In this document: piece by piece, positions 17,652 to 26,374 of the stretch
How the letters are laid out: each line of letters begins with the position of its first letter
Position numbering within the stretch: the first letter of the stretch is position 1
Assembly: GCA_022822185.1 (NCBI GenBank)
Contig: JAJECE010000035.1
Coordinates: forward strand, 1 to 41,280
Direction of reading: 5' to 3'
Length of the DNA stretch: 41,280 nt
DNA from: Rhodothermales bacterium
Lineage (GTDB): Bacteria > Bacteroidota > Rhodothermia > Rhodothermales > Bin80
Program-made: the position numbers and the translations under genes
Notes under the pieces: model-generated
The model's input: only the letters and a program-made list of their open reading frames with translations
Database searches by the model: none
Told to the model about the DNA's origin: nothing

Positions 17652-17773
17652 TTTGATTGTATCTTAAATGGTGATTCGGCTATAACTCAATGGCACGCAA
17701 GATGAACCGGATACTGTAAATTACGAAGAACGGGGGATATGGATAAATTCTCTCAAAGTTGAACCAATTGTAA

Positions 17774-19153
17774 ATGCGTATGGATGTGATTGAAATCCCA
17801 AATACTTCCTACTGCTACGAAGCTAGAATGCAGCAGGATTTTAAAAACCTTGCTGATCGTGTGCAGGACCTGCGAAAGCAGGGGAGTCTTTCTCCAGAGG
17901 TTCTCTATCGGATCCGAAAGTACTTTCGAATCAAAACGATCTACCATTCCAACGCCATTGAGGGGAACATACTTGATGTTGGCGAGACCCGTGCCGTGGT
18001 TGAGGCTGGACTCACGATCACCGGTATTCCACTCAAAGATCAGGCAGAAGCACGGAATCTATCTCATGCTTTGGATTTTTTTGAAGAAATTGCACAAAGC
18101 CATACAGATCCGATTACTGCAACGGATATCCGTCAAATTCACGGACTCGTGTTACAGGGTTTGTCCGATCAGGCAGGTAGATATCGATCAGTACCTGTAG
18201 AGATTAGCGGTTCTGACTATAAGCCACCTGGCCACGAATCTGTTCCGGCACACATGGAGGAGTTTGGATCTTGGTTATCGACCGTCAGCACGCCGAATGA
18301 GCATGAATTTGCAAGTACATCAGGTTTGATCGCGGCTGCCGCCGCTCATACATGGTTTGTTACCGTTCATCCCTTTATTGATGGTAATGGCCGTGTAGCA
18401 CGGCTGTTATTGAATCTATTGCTTATGCGATATGGTTATCCAATTGCAATCATATCCAAGGAGGACCGTATTCGATATTATGATGCACTTGAAGAGTCTC
18501 ATGCCTCTAATTTAACACCCTTCATTGTACTTGTTGCTGAATGTATTGGAGAGAGCCTTGAGGAGTATGAGTTAGCCGCGAAGGAACAAGAGGAACATAG
18601 TGAATGGGCGAGAAGGATCGGAGAAAAATTTTCCCAGCCCGCACGTTTAAGAGTACAGAACGAGTACGAGATCTGGAAAAATGCAATGGAACTGTTGAAG
18701 AGTCATCTTCGCCAGACAGTTGATGCAGTCAACGAAGGAGCCTACGAATATAAGTTGCACTTCAAAGATTTTGGGAACCTTGAATTCGAAAAGTATTCTG
18801 CGCTACGCATTAACGAATCTGCCAAACGAACCTGGTTTCTACGAATTGATTTCCTGAAAGGTGATGTCACGGCTAGGTATCTGTTTTTCTTCGGAGGCGC
18901 AAGGAAACAGATGCGAGAGCGGTGCTTGGTGACACTCCATATTGCGCGGGAAGAACCGATGAATTCATATCATTATGAACCGATAGAATATATGAAGGCT
19001 GAGCATTTACCGAGTACAGTAGAGGTTGGCTACGAAATCAAGAAGGAACGTTTTGTCATTCGGCCGCGGAATGGGTGTCCGCGAATGAGTAGCGTGGAAG
19101 AATTTGGGAGGCAGTTTTTTGAACGTGTAATCGAAGGTTTAACGAAGACTTAA
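17774..19153 (+). CDS. Fic-family protein AMP-transferase, class II (N-terminal inhibitory helix)
   Basis: A 459-residue Fic protein, an enzyme family that usually attaches AMP to hydroxyl side chains of target proteins. The catalytic motif HPFIDGNGRVAR (199-210) is intact: H199 base, D203 for metal and R210. An inhibitory-helix motif S-x-x-x-E-G is seen at 59-64 (SNAIEG), before the Fic core. This makes it a self-restrained class II enzyme that does not need a separate antitoxin. Residues ~265-459 form an extra C-terminal region that I do not recognise; it has aromatic, beta-looking stretches (TARYLFFFGG, RCLVTLHIARE). The gene ends 6 bases before the Gfo/Idh/MocA gene, so they may be co-transcribed. 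The protein target is unknown. Confidence 0.87.
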   Translation: MRMDVIEIPNTSYCYEARMQQDFKNLADRVQDLRKQGSLSPEVLYRIRKYFRIKTIYHSNAIEGNILDVGETRAVVEAGLTITGIPLKDQAEARNLSHALDFFEEIAQSHTDPITATDIRQIHGLVLQGLSDQAGRYRSVPVEISGSDYKPPGHESVPAHMEEFGSWLSTVSTPNEHEFASTSGLIAAAAAHTWFVTVHPFIDGNGRVARLLLNLLLMRYGYPIAIISKEDRIRYYDALEESHASNLTPFIVLVAECIGESLEEYELAAKEQEEHSEWARRIGEKFSQPARLRVQNEYEIWKNAMELLKSHLRQTVDAVNEGAYEYKLHFKDFGNLEFEKYSALRINESAKRTWFLRIDFLKGDVTARYLFFFGGARKQMRERCLVTLHIAREEPMNSYHYEPIEYMKAEHLPSTVEVGYEIKKERFVIRPRNGCPRMSSVEEFGRQFFERVIEGLTKT

Positions 19154-19159
19154 TCAAAA

Positions 19160-20368
19160 ATGACACAAAAACACAGTGTAACAATGCTGGGAACCGGCCT
19201 GATCAGCCTGTTCTATACAATGACACTCCACGGGCAGCGGGGGCGTGATCGTGTCCGTTGCGTGTATTCGCGCGACACGGGCCGTGTTCAGAAGTTTGCC
19301 GAAAAATGGGGGATTGAGCATGCCGTAACGGATATGGCCGGAGCGATTCAGCACCCATCCAGTGATGTTGTGGTGATCGGCCTGCCGAATCACCTGCATG
19401 AGAAAGCGATCCGGCTCTGTGCAGAGGCAAATAAGGCAGTTCTCTGCACCAAACCCCTGGCGCGTACTGCCGCAGAAGCAAAGCGCATCTTGGATATCGT
19501 GGAGTCAAGCGGGATCTTTGCGGGATATCTGGAGGATCTGGTCTATACACCAAAAACACTCAAAGCACTGGCATCGGTTCGAAGTGGTGCACTAGGGGAA
19601 ATACTCTGGACACGCTCACGTGAGACGCATAGTGGGCCGCACAGCAGCTGGTTCTGGGATGTAGAGCAGGCTGGCGGTGGCGCAATTATTGATCTGGGCT
19701 GTCACTGCATCGAAATTATTCGCAGTTTTATCGGGAAAGATATTCGCCCCGTAGAGGTGAGCTGCTGGGCCGATACCCTCGTACATCCCATTAAGGCGGA
19801 AGATAACGGTATTGCGATGATTCGCTTTGAGAATGGCGCGGTCGGACAGTTTGAGGTGAGTTGGTCATTTCGAGGGGGCATGGATCTGCGGGATGAGGTC
19901 GCCGGAACAGAGGGGACGATCTGGCTTAATCATTTTCTGCGAACCGGCTTCGAAATGTTTTCCAGCGGTGCCGGGGGCTATGTGGCAGAGAAAGCGGAGC
20001 AGGAATCCGGGTGGTTATTCCCGGTGGGGGATGAAGTGCATGAGTTGGGCTATACCGATATGTTCACCGATATGTTTGATGCTATGGACGAAGGGCGTGA
20101 TCCGGTGGAGACCTTTTATGACGGGTATGTTGTGAATGCAGTTATTGATGCATGTTATCGTTCCTCGAAGTCCAAAAAATGGGAAGCGATTGAAATAGAG
20201 GACTGGCGTGGGTGTACGAACGTTGCACGGATCCAGGGGCTCAAAGAGACGGTGAATGGACTGGAACTGGTCAAACGGGAGCGGTTGCCGGATGGTAAGG
20301 TGAAACTGATTCTAAAAGATCCCGCTTCCGGAGAAGTCACACAGCGATTCGTGGATGAAACTGATTAA
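19160..20368 (+). CDS. Gfo/Idh/MocA-family NAD(P)-dependent sugar oxidoreductase
   Basis: A 402-residue oxidoreductase. The N-terminal Rossmann fold starts with [13 protein letters not shown] (~7-19), and the family lysine motif is CTKPLA (K98, the equivalent of the usual EKP). The C-terminal alpha/beta domain contains [21 protein letters not shown], of which [11 protein letters not shown] holds the family's D..(C)H active-site pattern. These enzymes oxidise or epimerise sugars, inositols or their derivatives with NAD(P). The gene overlaps the following metallo-hydrolase by 14 bp, so the two products likely act in one pathway. The sugar cannot be named from sequence. Confidence 0.88.
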   Translation: MTQKHSVTMLGTGLISLFYTMTLHGQRGRDRVRCVYSRDTGRVQKFAEKWGIEHAVTDMAGAIQHPSSDVVVIGLPNHLHEKAIRLCAEANKAVLCTKPLARTAAEAKRILDIVESSGIFAGYLEDLVYTPKTLKALASVRSGALGEILWTRSRETHSGPHSSWFWDVEQAGGGAIIDLGCHCIEIIRSFIGKDIRPVEVSCWADTLVHPIKAEDNGIAMIRFENGAVGQFEVSWSFRGGMDLRDEVAGTEGTIWLNHFLRTGFEMFSSGAGGYVAEKAEQESGWLFPVGDEVHELGYTDMFTDMFDAMDEGRDPVETFYDGYVVNAVIDACYRSSKSKKWEAIEIEDWRGCTNVARIQGLKETVNGLELVKRERLPDGKVKLILKDPASGEVTQRFVDETD

Positions 20369-21206
20369 GCCGGTACAGAAAGACGAGGTGCTTCTGGCCG
20401 ATATTCTTAATCGCACCGAAGGGGAATGGCACTGGCGCATCTGGTGGCTTGGCCAGAGCGGATTTTTGATCAAATGGGAAGATCAGTACTGCCTGCTGGA
20501 TCCGTACCTGTCAGATTCGCTGACCAAAAAATACGCCAACACGGATAATCCGCATGTTCGCATGACGGAACGGGTTCTCGCCCCGGAATTCCTTGATTTT
20601 GTAAATGTCGTTACCTCCAGTCACAACCATACCGATCACCTGGATGGGGAGACACTCAGACCGCTAATACAGGCGAATCCGAATTTAGCAATGATTATCC
20701 CGGAGGCAAATCGTACATTCGTTGCGAATCGACTGCAATGTGATCCAGACTGGCCGATAGGGATGACCGATGGCTTGCGATGTAAGGTGGGAGAATTTGA
20801 GTTTATTGGGATCCCCTCTGCTCATGAGAATTTGGAGACGGATGAACATGGGCAGCATCGGTTCATGGGATATATCATTTCGTTTGGAGACTGGAACGTC
20901 TATCATAGTGGAGATACAATGCTCTATGACGGCATGATTGAGCGCGTCAAGCCGTGGAAGATAGATGTCGCAATATTACCCATTAACGGGCATGATCCCT
21001 GCCGCAGGGTTGCAGGCAATATGACGGGGAGGGAGGCAGCACAGTTCGCAAAGGATATTGAAGCGCAGCTTGTAATTCCATGTCATTACGACATGTTTAC
21101 CTTCAATACGACTTCCCCCGATGCATTCATTCGTACGTGCACTGCCTTAGATCAGTGCTATGAGGTGATGCAAAATGGTGAATGTCTATCCATGATATCC
21201 TCATAA
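20355..21206 (+). CDS. UlaG-like metallo-beta-lactamase-fold hydrolase
   Basis: A 283-residue MBL-fold enzyme with the metal motif HNHTDH (H90, H92, D94, H95) and later metal ligands in YHSGDT and IPCHYDMF. The overall pattern ([11 protein letters not shown] at the start; [16 protein letters not shown]) is close to UlaG, the L-ascorbate-6-phosphate lactonase, and to related sugar-lactone hydrolases. It starts inside the end of the Gfo/Idh/MocA gene (14-bp overlap). A dehydrogenase followed by a lactonase would convert a sugar to an aldonic acid, which is an attractive but unproven reading. It converges with the alcohol dehydrogenase gene across a 162-bp spacer. Confidence 0.83.
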   Translation: MKLIKPVQKDEVLLADILNRTEGEWHWRIWWLGQSGFLIKWEDQYCLLDPYLSDSLTKKYANTDNPHVRMTERVLAPEFLDFVNVVTSSHNHTDHLDGETLRPLIQANPNLAMIIPEANRTFVANRLQCDPDWPIGMTDGLRCKVGEFEFIGIPSAHENLETDEHGQHRFMGYIISFGDWNVYHSGDTMLYDGMIERVKPWKIDVAILPINGHDPCRRVAGNMTGREAAQFAKDIEAQLVIPCHYDMFTFNTTSPDAFIRTCTALDQCYEVMQNGECLSMISS

Positions 21207-21368
21207 GTGCTATCGGGCAACAAGAATACCGTCTCTCGATATCTGGAAAATTCCTGGAGGAGAAGGATACATCTTGCTTACAGCACGGAGGAACTGCTGT
21301 CTCAGCAAAATTTGATGTAAGGTGATCGAATGGTTAATGTGAATATTGAAGCAGAATGGAAAATGCAC
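21207..21368. other. convergent spacer
   Basis: A 162-bp gap between two converging genes. It holds one short inverted repeat (ACAGCA at 21280-21285 and TGCTGT at 21295-21300), too weak to call a terminator, and no gene. Confidence 0.35.
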
Positions 21369-22367
21369 TCAGGTATGCAGGATCACTTTAATCCAATCTG
21401 GTTCTGACTGCTCGTGTAGTCGGGCAAAGGCAGCCGGGCCGTCTTCAAGCGGTAGGGTCGCACTGATCAGCGGGGATGGATCCAGTTTTTCCCGGGCGAC
21501 AAGGTCAATGATTTTGTCGTACTCCCCCGCATTGGCGTATGTGCCGGCCAACGTCAATTCCTTTGCAACCACGCGTTGAATGTCAACTTGTGGGGTTTGG
21601 GCGGTATTTCCCACAAGCACAACGCGGCCGCCTGATTTTGTATGGTAAATGGATTTTGCAACGGTTGAGGCAGCACCTACGGCCTCAAAAGTGATGTCTG
21701 CATCCAGAATTTGTCCCGATTCATCAGGGTCAAGTACCTGATCAGCACCCAGTTGCAGTGCCATATTCTTTCGGTTCTCATGGGGCTCAATGACGATCAG
21801 TTCAGCTGGTTTTTGTAATTGTACAGCGAGGAGGATGCTCAGTCCGATCATTCCTGCACCAATGATCAGTATCCTGCTGTTTTGAATGGTGCCGCCTCTC
21901 TGAACGGCATGCAATCCAACTGCTAGTGGCTCAAACAGGGCGGCAACGTTGAGAGGCAATCCGGCGGGAATCCGTCTGAGCACATGGGCGGGCACACAGA
22001 CAAAATCTGCCATGGCACCATCACGCCGAAACCGCAGCGTACTCACACCGAGTACGGTGCGTTCAGGACAGCGGTTTATTCGCCCGGAGGCACAGTCGGG
22101 GCATCGGTTGCATCCAATCGTAGAGTCAAAGCAAACCTCTTCGCCGGCAGAAAATCTGTTTGAAGATTTTGCGACTCGGCCAGCGGCCTCATGTCCCATA
22201 ATGAGCGGGGGGAGGCGGCGACCGGTCATGCCCGTGTATCCGTGTATATCGGACCCGCAAATCCCAACCGAGTCTACCTTTACAAGCACCTCGTGAGGAA
22301 GTGGCTTTGGATCCGCTACATGTTGCAGGCGGATCTGAAACGCCCCGGTGTAGACAAGTGCACGCAT
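21369..22367 (-). CDS. zinc-dependent medium-chain alcohol/polyol dehydrogenase
   Basis: A 332-residue MDR-superfamily dehydrogenase. Catalytic zinc ligands are C37 (GICGSDIHGY), H59 and E60 (MGHEAAGRV). The structural zinc has four cysteines at C86, C89, C92 and C100 (CNRCPDCASGRINRC). A Rossmann fold follows (ILIIGAGMIGLSILLA). The family oxidises secondary alcohols of sugars and polyols (sorbitol, threonine, galactitol and fucose-type dehydrogenases). It follows an FAH-family hydrolase and an SDR on the same strand, with a 128-bp gap, so it may provide the first or a middle oxidation of the same sugar pathway. The substrate is not decided by the sequence. Confidence 0.87.
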   Translation of the reverse strand: MRALVYTGAFQIRLQHVADPKPLPHEVLVKVDSVGICGSDIHGYTGMTGRRLPPLIMGHEAAGRVAKSSNRFSAGEEVCFDSTIGCNRCPDCASGRINRCPERTVLGVSTLRFRRDGAMADFVCVPAHVLRRIPAGLPLNVAALFEPLAVGLHAVQRGGTIQNSRILIIGAGMIGLSILLAVQLQKPAELIVIEPHENRKNMALQLGADQVLDPDESGQILDADITFEAVGAASTVAKSIYHTKSGGRVVLVGNTAQTPQVDIQRVVAKELTLAGTYANAGEYDKIIDLVAREKLDPSPLISATLPLEDGPAAFARLHEQSEPDWIKVILHT

Positions 22368-22495
22368 GGATCAAGGTTGGACTATGTTGCATCGGCCAGA
22401 GGCGGGGATCCGGTTGGGTATATCCCGGGAATCTGCTATCTCCATCCGAAGTGGTGCGAACAGTTTAGATTTTTTTCAGGGCGCGGGCATCGCAG

Positions 22496-23344
22496 TTATA
22501 AGTGGTGTGCGCGGGCAACTTGGCGTGCCTCGCCAAGCCCATCAATCCCCAATTCAATAATGTCGCCAGGTTTCAGATATCTCGGTGGACTCATCCCTAG
22601 ACCAACGCCTGCAGGTGTACCTGTAGAAATTACATCTCCTGGCAGAAGTGTCATGAATTGGCTGGTATAACTGATGACCTCCCATACGTCAAAAATGAAA
22701 TCGGAAGTAGTGCTGTTTTGCAGCATCGTTCCATTGACCGACAGCCATAGTTTCAGGTCATTGGGGTCGGGTATTTCATCGGCGGTTACAAGGAATGGTC
22801 CGAGGGGGGCGAAGGTATCGTAACTCTTCCCCTTAACCCATTGTCCGCCACGTTCTAACTGGCTTTCACGCTCGCTGTAGTCGTTGTGCAGCACATAGCC
22901 TGCAATGGAATCGGGGGCATCTTCGGGAGTGACGCAGCGGGTGCGTTTTGCAATGACTACGGCTAATTCAACTTCCCAGTCGGTCTTGTCACCGGGGATG
23001 ATGAGATCATCATAAGGTCCGCAAATAGCGGAACTGGCCTTGAAAAACAGGACCGGTTCAGGAGGGGGTTTCATTCCGCTCTCCTTGGCGTGTAGCGCAT
23101 AATTCAGTCCCACGCAAACGATCTTTGATGGACGCGCAATGGGAGGCCCCAGCCGTGCATTAGGATCTAATTCATCCTTCAATACACCGGTGTCGATCCA
23201 TGCCTGCAATTTTGCAAGCCCGCCCTGTTCGAAAAAATGTTCATTGTAGTCATCGGTGACGAGGCTAGCATCAATACGCCGGCCGTCATTCAGAAGCAGT
23301 CCGGGTTTTTCCTGGCCGTCAGGGCCAATACGAATGAGTTTCAC
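22496..23344 (-). CDS. fumarylacetoacetate hydrolase-family protein
   Basis: A 282-residue FAH-family enzyme. The core opens with KIVCVGLNYALHAKESG, and the metal-binding residues are in DWEVELAVVI (E-x-E) and LHNDYSERE (D). The motif ISTGTPAGVGLGMSPPRYL closes the active site. Overall it looks most like the acylpyruvase branch that includes 2,4-diketo-3-deoxy-L-fuconate/rhamnonate hydrolases, often annotated as ureidoglycolate lyase. That reaction would split a diketo acid to pyruvate plus lactate or similar. The gene starts 12 bases after the SDR gene, whose family includes the matching 2-keto-3-deoxy-acid 4-dehydrogenases, which supports this reading. The exact substrate remains an inference. 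Confidence 0.84.
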   Translation of the reverse strand: MKLIRIGPDGQEKPGLLLNDGRRIDASLVTDDYNEHFFEQGGLAKLQAWIDTGVLKDELDPNARLGPPIARPSKIVCVGLNYALHAKESGMKPPPEPVLFFKASSAICGPYDDLIIPGDKTDWEVELAVVIAKRTRCVTPEDAPDSIAGYVLHNDYSERESQLERGGQWVKGKSYDTFAPLGPFLVTADEIPDPNDLKLWLSVNGTMLQNSTTSDFIFDVWEVISYTSQFMTLLPGDVISTGTPAGVGLGMSPPRYLKPGDIIELGIDGLGEARQVARAHHL

Positions 23345-23356
23345 GGTACAGTAGTC

Positions 23357-24124
23357 TTAGGGTTGTAAGGTAAAGGCACCGCCGTCCATGGGGAGGGAGG
23401 CACCGGTCAGAAATGCACTTTCATCCGATGCAAGATAACAGATCAGTGCGGCAACTTCTTCAGGTGTAGCCATGCGCCCCAGGGGCTGGGCCCTGGATAG
23501 TTGGCTGAACATTTCATTTTGGGCATCGGGATAGTATTTCTCAAGATAGGAATCCACAAACGGGGTGTGTACGCGTGCAGGAGCAACACTATTGCAACGG
23601 ATCCCGTCTTCCAGGTAGTCTACTGCAATGCTGCGGGTCATGGCGGCGACAGCACCTTTGCTTGTAGAGTATGCGAACCGGTCAGGAATCCCGACGGTGG
23701 ATACAATGGAGGAAAGATTGATAATGCTTCCCCCGGCTGATTTTTTCATGTGGGGTAAAGCGGCACGCGTACAGAAGTATACGCTTCGAACGTTAATCGT
23801 ATACATGCGGTCCAGATCCTCCTCCGTGGTTGCATCAAGTTTGCCAATGTGACCTGCACCGGCATTGTTTACTAGGATGTCCAACCTGTCATGGTTATGT
23901 GCGATCTCATCTATGGTGTGCGTTACAGCATCCGGGTCCGTAATATCGCAGTTGTGCGCCTGACCGCGAGCACCGATTGCGCCGGCAACTCTGAGCGCGT
24001 TTGGCATGTCAATATCAAGCAGGTGCACCATTGCGCCCTGCTGTACAAATGCATGGCAGGTTGCTTCTCCGATTCCCTTGGCACCGCCGGTCACAATGGC
24101 AATCTTGGATTGGAGACTGAACAT
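23357..24124 (-). CDS. short-chain dehydrogenase/reductase (SDR)
   Basis: A 255-residue classical SDR. It has the NAD-binding TGGAKGIG (12-19), D37/D39 in LLDID at the end of beta 2 favouring NAD over NADP, NNAG (86-89), and the catalytic S139, Y152 and K156 (Y-S-T-S-K). The C-terminal ending SLPMDGGAFTLQP is typical. With the FAH-family hydrolase 12 bp downstream it resembles the pair 2-keto-3-deoxy-L-fuconate (or rhamnonate) 4-dehydrogenase plus diketo-acid hydrolase of the non-phosphorylated deoxysugar route. It is the first gene of the three-gene minus-strand run, with about 210 bp upstream before the next small gene. Confidence 0.87.
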   Translation of the reverse strand: MFSLQSKIAIVTGGAKGIGEATCHAFVQQGAMVHLLDIDMPNALRVAGAIGARGQAHNCDITDPDAVTHTIDEIAHNHDRLDILVNNAGAGHIGKLDATTEEDLDRMYTINVRSVYFCTRAALPHMKKSAGGSIINLSSIVSTVGIPDRFAYSTSKGAVAAMTRSIAVDYLEDGIRCNSVAPARVHTPFVDSYLEKYYPDAQNEMFSQLSRAQPLGRMATPEEVAALICYLASDESAFLTGASLPMDGGAFTLQP

Positions 24125-24334
24125 GGTTCAAAATGATGATGGGCAGAAACGAAGAATGGCGCTAAAATAGCACCTATCGGGAAATTACGTTTTGCTTTAA
24201 TGATTGATTGTCATCTCCTGCAAAAAATCCCGGCAATAAATTTTCTGGCCGGAGATCGCAGGAACGCACTCAGTGTTTAGACACGCAGGGAATCGTATTG
24301 TTGTTCTCACATCAACTTTGACAGGAGGCCCCTC

Positions 24335-24526
24335 CTATCTTGAAACGTGATGCTTTTCATTCACCGGGGCTGCTTCACGCCGTGTGGGGTGGTCGATGAA
24401 TGGCTGAATTGTCCGTAATGCAAAATCCTGCGAGTCTGTTCCCTGAATATTTTGAATTTTATTCTGCTTGTTTTTGGCTAATGTTGCAGCAAAATGAATA
24501 TTTCCATCAGGCAGGAATGCCATCAA
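24335..24526 (-). CDS. small hypothetical protein
   Basis: A possible 63-residue polar protein of no recognised family. Its start overlaps the stop of the upstream small gene by 4 nt (ATGA), which is the main reason to list it. No signal peptide or membrane segment. It could equally be a chance frame. Confidence 0.3.
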   Translation of the reverse strand: MMAFLPDGNIHFAATLAKNKQNKIQNIQGTDSQDFALRTIQPFIDHPTRREAAPVNEKHHVSR

Positions 24527-24801
24527 AGTAGATCCTTGATCTGAATACTACTCAGTTTGCAGAAATCCTTCAGGGTCGATTCCAATTTTTGGATGAGGGA
24601 GACATGATCAGTCATCAAAAACAGCGCTAGTTCACGCAGTGACATAAACTCCATGGCAGGATCCTCTGGATTTTCATCCTGGGTTACTTTTTGGAGATAT
24701 CGCAGACGTGAGGCAATTTTTTGATATCCCATTCCATGCAGGGGGGCAAATATTTCCTCATGGCTATTCTTCAAGTGGATATTGTGGGTGCCGATTGTCA
24801 T
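24523..24801 (-). CDS. small hypothetical helical protein
   Basis: A possible 92-residue soluble protein with amphipathic, probably helical stretches (MEFMSLRELALFLMTDHVS, LIQKLESTLKDFC). No family recognised. It shares an ATGA overlap with the next small frame, and both read in the same direction as the SDR-FAH-ADH genes. The composition looks protein-like rather than random, but no homologue comes to mind. Confidence 0.45.
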   Translation of the reverse strand: MTIGTHNIHLKNSHEEIFAPLHGMGYQKIASRLRYLQKVTQDENPEDPAMEFMSLRELALFLMTDHVSLIQKLESTLKDFCKLSSIQIKDLL

Positions 24802-25129
24802 ACTGTCCGTTTCTTCTTGATAGCCGAGCGAATGGGCTCATGTGTTTGGATGGTTTCATTCTCGCATCTTAATGCAAGTTTGGCGTTTTAGTGGAATTTC
24901 ATGTTGATGTTCCCACACCGCCCTTCCATTCATCCGATGCCCAGATCGGATTCCAGTTCGTATCCCGATCTATGGAATCCGATAATAATCAGCCGAACTT
25001 CAGGAATGACAGCGTATTCCAGATCTGATTCCATGTAGGAGAGACATCCACGGTTGAATCAGGATTCGTAACATTCAGAGAATATGGTGCCTGTGTGGAT
25101 AGGGCATGGGTCCAGACAGGGCCCCGTAA
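24802..25129. other. gene-free stretch with repeated GGATTCC-type motif
   Basis: A 328-base gap downstream of the phosphodiesterase gene and upstream of the small genes. It contains a perfect 11-bp inverted repeat and a further near-copy of the same motif (see the repeat entry). No coding frame is credible here. Confidence 0.5.
24942..25033. repeat. inverted repeat plus third motif copy
   Basis: ATCGGATTCCA (24945-24955) and its exact reverse complement TGGAATCCGAT (24973-24983) flank a 17-base spacer. A direct near-copy of the left arm, CAGATCTGATTCCA (25020-25033), matches 13 of 14 bases of 24942-24955. It could be a regulator-binding site, a transcript-end hairpin or a remnant repeat. Confidence 0.5.
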
Positions 25130-26374
25130 TCAATGCTCTCCTTTTAGAAGATGTTGGACTTCTTCAAGGTTTCCGTCATTTTGGGCAGGCGCAATCCCGA
25201 TCACTGCACAAAGGAGTTCATAGACATGAATCAGTGAAAAACCATCAACCTTCAGATTCTGCTGAAATTGCGGCCCGTGCGCAAGAAACGCCGCATGCAT
25301 GGATGGGAGGGCCGGATCATATCCGTGAGTACCGCCGGAATAGTAGTCGGGATTGCGGTCAAAAAGCCGCCTGCTGGAAACCTGCCATCCCTCATCCGCA
25401 AGTCCGATCAGGTCCGGGATGCGCTCGTTTCCACTGTAATACCACTTTTCGGGCAGACTTTCCTGTGTGAACCAGCGCACATGGGGCATCGGGTTCAGTG
25501 CACGGTATAAGGTGTTCAGCTGGGTGGAATCCTTTAGATTGAAAAAGGCCAGGGCATCCAGTCCGCCAATCTGGTATACCTGATCCAGATCAATGTAGTC
25601 GTCCACGAAGACCACCCGCTCACTGGAGGTCTCTGCCATGCCATGATCACCCAGTATCACGATGTTGATCTCTTTATAGACATCCGCCTCTTTCAGACGC
25701 TTAAGCAAATTTCCGATTTGTTCATCCACCTCGCTCATGGCTTTCCGCGTCTCTTCGGAATTCGGGCCGAACCGATGCCCCTGTGTATCTACCGTACTGA
25801 AATAGGTGGTAATCAGAGCAGGACGGGGCGTACGTTTTACAGCAGTCATGACCGAATCTATTCGTGCAGTATGCGGCATACCATGATCGTATGCCATCCA
25901 ATAGGTCGGCTGTATTCCCTGAATGGAATCGGCCTCCGAGCCGGGCCAGAAATACGTTGCGCTTGCATGGCCATGTTTCTGGACGGTCACCCACAAAGGC
26001 TCACCGCCCCACCAGCCTGATTTGACGAGCGCCTCCCGGTCACTGAGACGGAAAGTGCCCAGTTCAGGATCGTACATTGAATTATTAATGATCCCGTGGT
26101 TGGCAGGGTACAGACCGGTGATGATGCTGTAATGATTTGGGAAGGTTTTAGATGGGAAGACCGGCTCTAAATAGGCTGCATGAACCCCTGCATTGGCCAA
26201 CTGATAAAGATTCGGTGTATGCTCAGGGGTAATATAATCTGTCTGAAAGCCATCAATGGAGATCAAAATTACCGTCCGCGGCTCCTCATCAGGGCTCTGC
26301 TCTAGAAAGCCTGCATGAGTTGTACCGGAAAAAACAAGCAGAGCGATCAACCAGAATGAATTTCGAAGTGTCAT
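25130..26374 (-). CDS. secreted alkaline-phosphatase-superfamily phosphodiesterase/nucleotide pyrophosphatase (ENPP-like)
   Basis: A 414-residue exported hydrolase of the ENPP type, which cuts phosphodiester or pyrophosphate bonds with two metal ions. A signal peptide (MTLRNSFWLIALLVFSGTTHA) sets the start at 26374; the 57 codons upstream in frame overlap the neighbouring gene. Metal and nucleophile residues are visible: D41 in ISIDGFQ, T77 in PSKTFPNH (nucleophile), D and H in STVDTQGHRFGP, D and H in LGDHGMAE, and H in GGTHGYDP. The length suits the bacterial single-domain forms. Its ATG overlaps the stop of the PLDc_N gene (ATGA), so the two are translationally coupled. Periplasmic nucleotide or lipid head-group scavenging is likely. 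Confidence 0.88.
   Translation of the reverse strand: MTLRNSFWLIALLVFSGTTHAGFLEQSPDEEPRTVILISIDGFQTDYITPEHTPNLYQLANAGVHAAYLEPVFPSKTFPNHYSIITGLYPANHGIINNSMYDPELGTFRLSDREALVKSGWWGGEPLWVTVQKHGHASATYFWPGSEADSIQGIQPTYWMAYDHGMPHTARIDSVMTAVKRTPRPALITTYFSTVDTQGHRFGPNSEETRKAMSEVDEQIGNLLKRLKEADVYKEINIVILGDHGMAETSSERVVFVDDYIDLDQVYQIGGLDALAFFNLKDSTQLNTLYRALNPMPHVRWFTQESLPEKWYYSGNERIPDLIGLADEGWQVSSRRLFDRNPDYYSGGTHGYDPALPSMHAAFLAHGPQFQQNLKVDGFSLIHVYELLCAVIGIAPAQNDGNLEEVQHLLKGEH

Noticed and set aside
17652..17773. tRNA-like stretch (GGCTATAACTCAATGGCAC) in the Fic/SIS gap
   Set aside because: No acceptor-stem pairing and no TTCGA-type T-loop follow; the cloverleaf cannot be drawn.
21280..21300. ACAGCA/TGCTGT hairpin in the convergent spacer as a bidirectional terminator
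   Set aside because: Six-base arms and a nine-base loop without T-runs on either side are too weak.
24322..24335. AGGAGG..CCTCCT inverted repeat as a terminator or anti-SD hairpin
   Set aside because: The loop would be only two bases and no U-tract follows, so it cannot fold as a simple hairpin.
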